Positions 9,545-16,742 of a DNA stretch of 64,000 nucleotides are shown in pieces. The stretch's first letter is position 1. Every line of letters begins with the position of its first letter. Position numbers and translations under genes: made by a program. The stretch lies in assembly GCF_000336575.1 (NCBI RefSeq), contig NZ_AOPO01000011.1, forward strand, positions 62,001 through 126,000, read 5' to 3'. This stretch comes from Vreelandella titanicae BH1. Its GTDB lineage: Bacteria > Pseudomonadota > Gammaproteobacteria > Pseudomonadales > Halomonadaceae. A model generated the notes under the pieces. The model was not told the origin of the DNA. It worked only from the letters and a program-made list of their open reading frames with translations, and did not search any database.

Positions 9545-9943
9545 ATGCGCTTATCGTCTCTCTTTCTGAGTGTCGGGTTTTTGCTATCAAATAGCTTTGC
9601 TACCGCGGATGATTCGTGTGCTAGCGCCAATACGCAAACCGAGCTAAACCAGTGCACGGCGCAGGCCTATCAAGCGGCGGATGACGAGCTCAACGCGGTT
9701 TACCAAACCGTTGTTAGCCGTCTGGAGGACAATTCAGCGTCACTCGAAAAGCTCAGAGCGGCGCAGCGGGCGTGGATCGGCTTTCGTGATGCTGAGTGCG
9801 CGTTTGAAAGTAGTGCTGTGGAAGGCGGTAGCGCCCAACCCATGGTGCGTAACGGCTGTCTGGAAACGCTGACAGCGGAACGTACCGAGCAACTGCGTGA
9901 GCATGCTAGTTGTGAAGAGGGCGATCTCAGCTGCTCTCGGTAA
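9545..9943 (+). CDS. DUF1311 (LprI-like) exported protein
   Basis: A 132-residue protein with a signal peptide (SLFLSVGFLLSNSFATA) and a DUF1311 domain with the usual spacing: SCASANTQTELNQC, then an amphipathic helix LNAVYQTVVSRL, then LRAAQRAWIGFRDAEC and NGCLETLTAERTEQL. Six cysteines follow the signal, consistent with disulfides in the periplasm. Members of this family include the mycobacterial lysozyme inhibitor LprI, but most are uncharacterised, so lysozyme inhibition is only a family hint. AGAGG lies 9 bases before ATG. It is a single gene convergent with the LuxR-type regulator. Confidence 0.85.
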   Translation: MRLSSLFLSVGFLLSNSFATADDSCASANTQTELNQCTAQAYQAADDELNAVYQTVVSRLEDNSASLEKLRAAQRAWIGFRDAECAFESSAVEGGSAQPMVRNGCLETLTAERTEQLREHASCEEGDLSCSR

Positions 9944-9991
9944 ACGGCGGTCAAGCGCTAGAATGCAAACCGTTGCCCCGAGGTAAAGGTG

Positions 9992-10807
9992 TCATCCGTG
10001 CTCGGTCAGCCGAGCGAACAGCGGCATAAGCAGCGCGAACAGCTCCGCCTGGGAGGAGATGCAGCACTTGGCGTAGAGTTGGCGGCGGAAGACCTTAACT
10101 GTCTGAAGGCTGACGCCCAGGTGTAGGCTGATCGATAGGGATGAGTGGCCTCTTAGAATAAACAGCGCCACCTCTGCCTGGCGCGGGCTTAGCCGGATGC
10201 TGTGTTGCTGATTCAGCGTCTCTCTCAGACGTTCCTCTAAAGGGGCTGGTGCCGCTTTCATCACATCGTCAGAGCGGTAATCTTGCCAGTGTTTTTTCAG
10301 CAACGAGCTGAGGGTTAACTCGTACTGTTGCAGAACCTCAAGCTCACGCCTGTTAAAGGGCTTACCACTGGAACGATCCCTACCGAAACAAGCGGTTATC
10401 GTATCACTCTCAGTGATATTGGCGAAAACCGCTACCTCGTCTAGTAGTGTGGTCTGCTGGTAGTAATTCTTATAGTAATGCGTGCGTCGAAAGTGATCGG
10501 GCGCTATATCCCTCAATCGGCGTATACCCTGAACACCGCCTCTGAGGTGCTCGCGGTAAAACGGATCCAGCAGGTAATCTCCCCCTAGATATTGGCTATC
10601 CATCGGTAGATAAACGACAGGGTCGGTGTATTCCCGATAGAGCACCGCTGGCCGGTGTTCGCCGTGATAAGCGATGATGATCAAGTTATCGAATGCCGCT
10701 AGACGTTTCACCAATGTGGAGAAGTGTTGAGGCAACGCAGGGGTCGCCAACGCCATGAGGGTATTGGCCAGTACTTCGTCAATTTCGCTATGAGTCACCA
10801 ATTCCAC
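9992..10807 (-). CDS. LuxR-family transcriptional regulator
   Basis: A 271-residue regulator with a C-terminal LuxR/FixJ helix-turn-helix (about residues 205-260: LSPRQAEVALFILRGHSS, then SLQTVKVFRRQLY). The N-terminal 180 residues show no receiver aspartate pattern and no recognisable acyl-homoserine-lactone domain; the stretch AFDNLIIIAYHG looks like a GAF/PAS-type sensor core. It is transcribed away from the adjacent permease-amidase pair, with a 251-base shared intergenic region, so it is the likely regulator of that pair (inference from arrangement). The effector is unknown. Confidence 0.85.
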   Translation of the reverse strand: MELVTHSEIDEVLANTLMALATPALPQHFSTLVKRLAAFDNLIIIAYHGEHRPAVLYREYTDPVVYLPMDSQYLGGDYLLDPFYREHLRGGVQGIRRLRDIAPDHFRRTHYYKNYYQQTTLLDEVAVFANITESDTITACFGRDRSSGKPFNRRELEVLQQYELTLSSLLKKHWQDYRSDDVMKAAPAPLEERLRETLNQQHSIRLSPRQAEVALFILRGHSSLSISLHLGVSLQTVKVFRRQLYAKCCISSQAELFALLMPLFARLTEHG

Positions 10808-11058
10808 ATCCGCAGGCCCATACCACGCTGGGGTTATATACGATCCGATGAGCTGCCAATACCGTTCTAGATAGGTTGGCTACTAGGCATCTCAGTCTAG
10901 CTGGACAGCTGCAACGCTAGCAACTGAGGGTTATTAGCCGATCATTAACGGTAGCAAGCTGGTCTAGCCTCGGCGGCTGGCTTGATAAACCACCTCTTCG
11001 TTTTGTGCCGACTCAGCGATTGCCCGCTGTCGGTTCCAACGTTTCCTGGAGATGGATC

Positions 11059-12435
11059 ATGACGGATAACAATATCAAACTGGAAAGAACCCTATCCCTA
11101 AAAGCCGTGGTGTTGTTTGGCCTTGCCTACATGACGCCATTGATCGTGCTGGGCACTTTCGGTGTGATTGCCAGCACTAGCAATGGCGCCGTACCCACTG
11201 CTTACCTCATCACTACCGTCGCCATGCTATTCACGGCATACAGCTACGGCATTATGGCGCGTACTTATCCGGTAGCCGGGTCTGCCTATACTTACGCACG
11301 CAGAGCCATCGACTCGCGTGTTGGCTTTATGGTGGGGTGGAGCGTGCTGCTGGACTATTTCTTCCTGCCCATGGTGATCTGGTTGATCGGTGCTGCTTAC
11401 TTGAACGCGCGTTTTCCTGAAGTGCCGAGCTGGATATTCCTGCTCGGCTTCATCGGTATCACCACCTTCTTGAATATCTACGGCATCAAGCTTGCTTCCA
11501 AAGTGAATTCGTTGCTGATGGTCTTCCAAATACTGGTGATCGCGTTCTTCGTACTGCTTTCAATTCGTCACGTATTTGCGACCGGTGGCACTGATTCGCT
11601 TTTTAGCCTGGGGCCGTTCTTGGGTGAAGAGGCTGGTTTCACCGCGATTGCCGCGGGCGCAGCGGTGGCCGCTTACTCTTTCCTTGGTTTCGATGCCGTT
11701 ACCACGCTGACCGAGGAGACCATCGAGCCAAAGCGTAATATTCCCAGAGCCATCATGCTGACTGCACTGATCGGTGGCGGTATCTACGTGCTGGTAGGTT
11801 ACACAACTCAACTGGTTCACCCAGGTGGCAGTTTCGTAAATGCCGACTCCGCTGCCTTTGAAATTGCCACGACCATCGGTGCGGATCTCTTCGGGGCTAT
11901 CTTTCTGGCCGGTATGGTGCTTGCCCAATTCACGTCTGGCCTAGCCGCCCAAGCGAGTGCCTCTCGGCTGCTGTTTGCCATGGGGCGGGACGCGGTACTG
12001 CCGCCTAAGCTGTTCGGTGCGCTGCACTCGCGTTTCCATACGCCTGTATTCAATATTGTGTTAACGGGTGCCATTGGCATCATCGCTTTGTTTCTCGATG
12101 TATTATCTGCCGCCTCGTTCATCAACTTCGGTGCCTTCATCGCCTTTACGATGGTTAACCTGTCAGTGATCTTTTTGGTGAGCAAAGATGCCGATGCAAA
12201 GCGCCAGTATGGTGTGATTAGAGGGATGCTGGTGCCGCTCATCGGTGCCCTGGTTAACCTTTGGCTGATGAGTAAGCTGGATATCAACGCCTTTATTCTT
12301 GGGCTGATCTGGCTTTCCATTGGTCTCGCCCAGCTGGCCTACCTTACTCGATTCTTCCGTCGCGAACCGCCGGAAGTGGCCTTTGATGAATCCGAGCCCG
12401 AGTCAGCGCCCACCTCAGTAAAAGCGACCCTTTAA
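11059..12435 (+). CDS. APC-family amine/amino acid permease, PuuP-like
   Basis: A 458-residue permease with about 12 membrane segments. The start is ATG 11059, with GGAG 8 bases upstream; an upstream in-frame ATG at 11005 gives 18 non-family residues. Blocks such as SLKAVVLFGLAYMTP, FPVAGSAYTY-like YPVAGSAYTYARRAI, GFMVGWSVLLDYFFLPM and YSFLGFDAVTTLTEET closely follow what I recall of the E. coli putrescine importer PuuP. A putrescine, polyamine or amino-acid substrate is thus plausible but not proven. It is followed after 13 bases by a carbon-nitrogen hydrolase, so uptake and hydrolysis of one amine or amide substrate is likely. Confidence 0.88.
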   Translation: MTDNNIKLERTLSLKAVVLFGLAYMTPLIVLGTFGVIASTSNGAVPTAYLITTVAMLFTAYSYGIMARTYPVAGSAYTYARRAIDSRVGFMVGWSVLLDYFFLPMVIWLIGAAYLNARFPEVPSWIFLLGFIGITTFLNIYGIKLASKVNSLLMVFQILVIAFFVLLSIRHVFATGGTDSLFSLGPFLGEEAGFTAIAAGAAVAAYSFLGFDAVTTLTEETIEPKRNIPRAIMLTALIGGGIYVLVGYTTQLVHPGGSFVNADSAAFEIATTIGADLFGAIFLAGMVLAQFTSGLAAQASASRLLFAMGRDAVLPPKLFGALHSRFHTPVFNIVLTGAIGIIALFLDVLSAASFINFGAFIAFTMVNLSVIFLVSKDADAKRQYGVIRGMLVPLIGALVNLWLMSKLDINAFILGLIWLSIGLAQLAYLTRFFRREPPEVAFDESEPESAPTSVKATL

Positions 12436-12448
12436 ACGGAGATCTACC

Positions 12449-13336
12449 ATGTCCAGAAATTTGCCTGTCCTTGTGGTGCAGGAGGCCTCGCGGCCGCACG
12501 GCATTGACTCCGAACTGCTGGACTTCGAGGCCGAGCTGGCGGTACACCTGAGTGACTTCGGTGCTGATTTTGAACAGCCAAGGATGGTGGTTTATCCGGA
12601 GCTTCATCTATGCGGTGCCACCGGTACGCCTCAGCAGCGCAGGGAGCAACTGGAAGCTGCTGCTGAACCGATCGATGGCCCCCGTGACCAGCACTTATCA
12701 CGTATCGCCCGCAACCTGGGAGTATGGCTGCTGCCCGGCACAGTATGCGAGCGGGGAGAGGACGGGCATCTGTACAACACCGCGCCGGTGTATTCGCCCG
12801 AAGGTGAGCGAGTGGCCGCCTACCGTAAGTGTTTCCCCTGGCGGCCTTACGAGCCCTATCAGCCGGGAGATCGCTTTGAAGTGTTCGAAGTGCCGGGCAT
12901 AGGCCGGGTCGGCCTGGCCATCTGCTACGACATCTGGTTTCCCGAGATGGTGCGTCAACTGGCGTGGCTGGGGGCGGAGGTGATCATCAACCAAGTGGCC
13001 ACCACCACCTGCGACCGCGCTCAGGAGCAAATCCTTGTGCAGGCCAATGCTATTTTCAACCAGGTGTATATGGTGAGCGCTAATTCAGCCGCGCCTGCGG
13101 GGGAAGGTCAGAGTCTGATCGTCGACCCCGAAGGCCGCATCCGCGCGAGGATGTCCGGCGCTACCCCAGGCATTCTTACTGATGTACTCAACCTGGAGGA
13201 GGTTGAGCGGGTGCGTACCTTCGGCACTGCAGGCTTGAACCGCATGTGGTCTCAGTTCCGAGACGATGACCTAGTGCTGGAATTACCCATGTATGAAGGC
13301 CGCATTGATCCACGTAAGTGGAGGGGAAAGCGGTAA
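12449..13336 (+). CDS. Carbon-nitrogen hydrolase (nitrilase superfamily, amidase-like)
   Basis: A 295-residue enzyme with the complete Glu-Lys-Cys triad: Glu51 (VVYPELHL), Lys127 (AYRKCFPWRP) and Cys159 (GLAICYDIWFPE). YRK-x-FPW and the following Pro/Tyr stretch recall aliphatic amidases and formamidases more than N-carbamoylputrescine amidohydrolase, but the exact class cannot be fixed by eye. The reaction should be cleavage of a C-N bond in an amide, carbamoyl or nitrile compound in the cytoplasm. It is probably co-transcribed with the PuuP-like permease 13 bases upstream. A decayed fragment of a second copy is found at 16268-16360. Confidence 0.9.
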   Translation: MSRNLPVLVVQEASRPHGIDSELLDFEAELAVHLSDFGADFEQPRMVVYPELHLCGATGTPQQRREQLEAAAEPIDGPRDQHLSRIARNLGVWLLPGTVCERGEDGHLYNTAPVYSPEGERVAAYRKCFPWRPYEPYQPGDRFEVFEVPGIGRVGLAICYDIWFPEMVRQLAWLGAEVIINQVATTTCDRAQEQILVQANAIFNQVYMVSANSAAPAGEGQSLIVDPEGRIRARMSGATPGILTDVLNLEEVERVRTFGTAGLNRMWSQFRDDDLVLELPMYEGRIDPRKWRGKR

Positions 13337-13913
13337 GCAGCCGACCACCAATCTCTCCAACCCCGCGTTATCCCCATCCCGTGCAACTATGCCATCACCC
13401 AGGTGATGGCTATTGCCTGCAATCAGTTAATTGCTGAGATAGCTGAGCAGCTAACCCGCCCAGCGTTAACGTTACTTCTTCCCGCATCTGCGTCTGAATA
13501 TCCCAACCCGTTTGCGTCCTCGCAAGGGCAACGAATGGGCGCGGATATCGCGTTTACTGAGAGCTTTTTTTATCCCTAGCAGCTCCTGCTTAACTGACAG
13601 CGTCGGCGTTGAAAGCCGAAACTTAAGATCATCAGCTGTCCTAAGCACACTGTGCTAATCTGGATTGGGTAGGTGGATCAGTTAAAGCAGTAAGACAGGT
13701 AACCGCCCAAGGCGGAGGTGCCGGGCAATGCAGCAGTCGCGCGAATCTTGGATATTTTTCCTAATAAAAATTAGCAACCATGTCTATCAATGACTTAGAG
13801 TGGATTTTGTAGGCTGCATTTGTCGGATAAACGTGCCGGCACGTTTATCCAATCATAGGGTGGGCAGTCTAATACCTGTTAGAGCGAGTTGAGTTCAACC
13901 TTTTGGAGCCAGA
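13337..13913. other. 577-base gap with palindromes, no recognised gene
   Basis: No gene could be supported. The region holds a short hairpin (GCCATCACC with GGTGATGGC around CA, 13391-13410), a long palindrome (13825-13850, listed separately), and an open stretch that continues the amidase frame after its stop without a start codon. It marks the beginning of a patchy, repeat-bearing segment. Confidence 0.5.
13825..13850. repeat. 26-bp perfect palindrome, REP-like
   Basis: GGATAAACGTGCC followed at once by its reverse complement, flanked on the left by TTTGTC. The GTCGGATAA...TTATCC layout recalls repetitive extragenic palindromes in gammaproteobacteria. Only one copy is seen in this window, so the REP label is tentative. 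Confidence 0.55.
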
Positions 13914-14264
13914 ATGATAGTAAAACGCATAGTCTCCAATATCGCGGCAGCTAGCCCATCAGAAGCAGAGAGGTTCTATGCGGACATCTTTGGGCTCAAG
14001 GTTGTGATGGATCATGGGTGGATAAGGACCTATAGCTCGGGCGAGGAAATGACCACTCAGGTAAGCGTGGCGTCGGAAGGTGGCTCTGGCACGCCAGTCC
14101 CTGATCTCTCTATAGAAGTCGATAACTTGGAGGTTGCTTTGGAGAGAGTGACAGGCGGAAATATTGCAATTGAGTACGGACCAGTAAGTGAGCCATGGGG
14201 TGTCCGCCGGTTTTATGTACGAGATCCATTCGGGAAGCTCATTAATGTCTTACAGCACGAGTAA
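13914..14264 (+). CDS. VOC-superfamily (glyoxalase/bleomycin-resistance fold) protein
   Basis: A 116-residue protein of the vicinal oxygen chelate fold, with two beta-alpha-beta units: NIAAASPSEAERFYADIFGLKVVMDHGWIR-type opening and a second half ending RRFYVRDPFGKLINVLQH. The final DPFG-x-x-x-N pattern is typical of the family. GGAG lies about 9 bases before ATG. The family covers metal-dependent isomerases, dioxygenases and resistance proteins, so no substrate can be named. It stands alone between repeat-rich stretches and could be a mobile accessory gene. Confidence 0.85.
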   Translation: MIVKRIVSNIAAASPSEAERFYADIFGLKVVMDHGWIRTYSSGEEMTTQVSVASEGGSGTPVPDLSIEVDNLEVALERVTGGNIAIEYGPVSEPWGVRRFYVRDPFGKLINVLQHE

Positions 14265-14372
14265 TCCTCGAGGATTCTCTAACAATGCGCGTCACTCGGA
14301 TGCCCTTGTCTCCGCTTCGCTGCGCCAAGGCCACCGGTGCGCTCTGCGTTATGTGTAAGGGAAACCAAAATT

Positions 14373-14470
14373 AAAGGGGTCAGATCGATTTTATTTTGAT
14401 CAATGTAAATGGGGCAGGTTGATTTGTTTTTAACCAAGCTGACTGATTTAAAATCTATCTGACCCCTTTT
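14373..14470. repeat. Short element with terminal inverted repeats (MITE-like)
   Basis: A 13-base end AAAGGGGTCAGAT is repeated in inverse orientation at 14457-14469, about 70 bases away, and the flanks CCAAAA / TTGG extend the symmetry with a small offset. The inside is AT-rich and non-coding. The AAAGGGGTCAGA end is reminiscent of small non-autonomous repeats near REP-associated transposases, but that link is from memory. Confidence 0.55.
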
Positions 14471-14501
14471 GGTTCATTGCCCCCCGTTCTTCGCCTAGCC
14501 C

Positions 14502-15236
14502 CTAAACTTGCGCGTAGCCCCCGTCAACGAACACCTCGCTCCCCGTCATAAAGCTGCTATCGTCGGACGCCAGGAACGCGACCGCGCCTGCGGTTTCTTT
14601 GGGATCGCCCAGACGCTCAAGCGGTACGGTCCGTTTCATCTCGCTCAGGGCTTCGGATGGGAGCAGTTCCGTCAGCTTGTCTGTTTTGGTCGGGCCAGGA
14701 GACATGACGTTCACGCGAATGCCGGTGCCCCTGAGATCATGGGCCCAACTGCGTGCCAGGTTTCGGACGGCCGCCTTGGAGGCGCTGTAGATGCTCATCG
14801 CGGGGGTGCCCATGCTGCCGACCGTGGAACCGGTGAGGATGATGGAGCCGCCGTTCGTCATCAGAGGAAGGGCCTTCTGGACGGTGAAGAGGGTGCCTTT
14901 GACGTTGATGTCGAAGATGTAGTCGTAGTGCTCCTCGGTGATCTGTCCCAGGCTGGCGAATTCGCCGACGCCCGCGTTGGCTACCAGTACGTCCAGGTGT
15001 CCTTTTTCTTTCTGGATCGTTTCGAAGACGCGGTCGAGATCCTCTAGCTTTGTCACATCCGCCTGGACGCCCTGGGCGCTGGATCCCAGTGCCTCAGCCG
15101 CGTTGTCGAGGACGTCCTGGCGCCGTCCGGCGATAAAGACGAAGGCGCCTTCGTCGATGAGGCGTTGGGCCGAGGCCAGGCCGATGCCGCTGGCTCCGCC
15201 TGTGATCAGTGCGATTTTACCGTTTAGCCGGCTCAT
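14502..15236 (-). CDS. SDR-family NAD(P)-dependent oxidoreductase
   Basis: A 244-residue classical short-chain dehydrogenase/reductase. The start is ATG 15236 (MSRLNGKIALITGG), with GGAG upstream; 22 more in-frame codons upstream lie in the promoter region. Motifs are complete: TGGASGIG for the nucleotide, NAG, the catalytic Ser of LTGS, YSASK with Tyr and Lys, and the C-terminal FVDGGY. The substrate cannot be predicted. It is transcribed away from an HxlR-type regulator with 93 bases between them, an arrangement that usually means the regulator controls the reductase. The pair looks GC-richer than its surroundings, as if acquired together. Confidence 0.92.
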   Translation of the reverse strand: MSRLNGKIALITGGASGIGLASAQRLIDEGAFVFIAGRRQDVLDNAAEALGSSAQGVQADVTKLEDLDRVFETIQKEKGHLDVLVANAGVGEFASLGQITEEHYDYIFDINVKGTLFTVQKALPLMTNGGSIILTGSTVGSMGTPAMSIYSASKAAVRNLARSWAHDLRGTGIRVNVMSPGPTKTDKLTELLPSEALSEMKRTVPLERLGDPKETAGAVAFLASDDSSFMTGSEVFVDGGYAQV

Positions 15237-15255
15237 GGTTGGGTCTCCGTGTGTA

Positions 15256-15283
15256 TTGACTCGGTTCGCTTTTACGGTATATA
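15256..15283 (+). promoter_or_regulatory. Sigma-70 promoter reading toward the HxlR gene
   Basis: TTGACT, 16 bases, TATATA, about 47 bases ahead of the hxlR-type start. The palindromic TATATA could also serve the divergent SDR gene. An ACTTAC ... GTAAGT inverted repeat (15287-15292 and 15317-15322) flanks the start region and is a candidate operator. Confidence 0.5.
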
Positions 15284-15329
15284 CCCACTTACAAATGTTC
15301 AAGTATGCACCTTTTGGTAAGTATCCGTT

Positions 15330-15695
15330 ATGGCGAAAGAAAACTCAGAAAACCCACGTTTCATTTGCGGCCTGCATGCGACGCTGCACGTGATCTCCGG
15401 GAAGTGGAAGCCTTTGATTCTGTTCTTTTTAAACAAGGGCCCGACGCGTTACGGCGAGCTCAAGCGAAGCGTCCGAGGCGTGAGCGACAAAATGTTGATC
15501 CAGCAGTTGAAGGAGCTGGAGTCCGACGGCATCGTCCAGCGAACCGACTATGGGGAGATCCCGCTGCGCGTCGACTACTCGCTGACGCCCTTCGGGGCAA
15601 GTCTGGTGCGGGCCATGGAGCCGCTTTGCGGCTGGGGCGAGGAGAACGAAGAGAGCATCGCCGCAGCGATGGAGCACCGGAAAACTAGCCGGTAG
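15330..15695 (+). CDS. HxlR-family winged-helix transcriptional regulator
   Basis: A 121-residue MarR-like winged-helix regulator of the HxlR class. It has the diagnostic blocks CGLHATLHVISGKWKPLILFF-type recognition start, RYGELKR, VSDKMLIQQLKELESDGIV and the C-terminal LTPFGASL. The conserved early Cys, which senses aldehydes, quinones or redox stress in relatives such as YodB/HypR, is present. It is divergent from the SDR gene and likely represses or activates it. This fits a small electrophile-response pair (inference). Confidence 0.92.
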   Translation: MAKENSENPRFICGLHATLHVISGKWKPLILFFLNKGPTRYGELKRSVRGVSDKMLIQQLKELESDGIVQRTDYGEIPLRVDYSLTPFGASLVRAMEPLCGWGEENEESIAAAMEHRKTSR

Positions 15696-15911
15696 GAAGC
15701 GAAGCCGGTTGGTGGACAGGCACCCAATCATGCCATCCGGCGAGTCCTCCGGGTAAACCTGCACATTCAGTGTTCTGGTTCGTAGCGCCATGGGTTCTGT
15801 TGGTGCAAAGTATCAAGGAGTCGGCATCCGGTATCGGGTGCCAAAACAATGGGTGAACGGGCCCATAACCAGGCGGTCAACCGGACACCATATCCCTTGC
15901 GGGCCCGGTTG

Positions 15912-16265
15912 ACCACCGCGCGCGAGGCGTTGATGCTTGCTTCCTTCGACCTGGTCTTGCTAGACCGCACCCTGCCGGACGGGGCTGTCCCTCGTTCCTG
16001 CGATACGTGCGAGCAGTCCTGGTCTTCCATCTGGCTACGCTGATGGTCTCGTTCGCCATCCTTCTTGCTGTGACAATCCGCATCCACAGTGGTGGCCCGT
16101 ACGTCGATGAGCAGATCACTCCGGTCATTGCCCGCGCCATAATACGCCAAGACGATGGCCAACTTGCCGTCCGCATGACGCCGGAGCTGGCAGAATTGCG
16201 CGAGACGACAGACGACTTATAGTTCGTTTTCGAGGATGACGCTGGTAGAAGTGTCACATTTGGGC
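15912..16265 (+). pseudogene. Fused remnants of a response regulator and a sensor histidine kinase
   Basis: Bases 15912-15983 encode a receiver-domain piece (FDLVLLDRTLPDG, the phospho-aspartate strand and loop). In another frame, 15989-16265 encodes the N-terminus of a histidine kinase: a membrane segment (RAVLVFHLATLMVSFAILL) and the start of the periplasmic sensor. The kinase piece has an amber codon at 16220-16222, where tryptophan is the likely original residue, and the frame stays open after it (FEDDAGRSVTFG). Everything between the receiver strand and the kinase start is deleted. No complete copy is in the window. Confidence 0.65.
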
Positions 16266-16267
16266 AG

Positions 16268-16360
16268 GGCGAGTGGCCGCCTACCGAAAGTGCTTCCCCT
16301 GGCGGCATTACGAGCCTTATCAACCAAGAGATCGCTTTGAAGTATTCTAGGTGCCGGGGT
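16268..16360 (+). pseudogene. Fragment of a second copy of the nitrilase-family gene
   Basis: About 90 bases align with 12808-12900 in the intact amidase gene. They cover the catalytic lysine region (VAAYRKCFPW) through the DRFEV stretch, with scattered substitutions. In the fragment a Glu codon is replaced by TAG just after EVF. The piece is joined directly to the histidine kinase remnant. It therefore comes from duplication or from a related incoming copy, followed by rearrangement. Confidence 0.75.
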
Positions 16361-16742
16361 GGATGTGATGATTATTAAGTCGTAGAAAGGCCAACGTGCG
16401 GGAGATAAGGCGGAATGAAAACGAGGCTCACGAATAAAGGGTGAAGGTTCTTGAGTCAGACCAGATTTTTTCTGTTTTCACACGGCCAGGACCCAAAGCG
16501 GCCATTCGTTACTTTAACTCTGTAAAGCAAAGTTAATTAAGGCTCAAAATTATTATGTCAGCTGCTTGATAGGCCTTAAAATTTTTACCGTGCAGTTCGT
16601 CAGTTTGGGTTGTCCATGATGTCATGACAAACAACCCATTTGAGGAAAATGTTGAGATCAAAATGTTCGGGCTAGTGCACTGTGGATAATATCCACAGTG
16701 CACGCCTGCGCGATTTATCTCCGATTTAGTCACTTAGATATT
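16361..16742. other. Non-coding stretch before the copper ATPase gene end
   Basis: No gene is supported. It is AT-rich from about 16500 and contains one strong hairpin (16675-16703). Confidence 0.5.
16675..16703 (-). terminator. Hairpin downstream of the copper ATPase gene
   Basis: A perfect 13-bp stem (GTGCACTGTGGAT with its complement) and a 3-base loop, 40 bases after the ATPase stop codon. There is no U tract, so it may be a processing or protective hairpin, or a repeat-element remnant, rather than an intrinsic terminator. Confidence 0.45.

Noticed and set aside
13337..13548. Open stretch continuing the amidase frame after its TAA
   Set aside because: No start codon with a ribosome site and no recognisable similarity.
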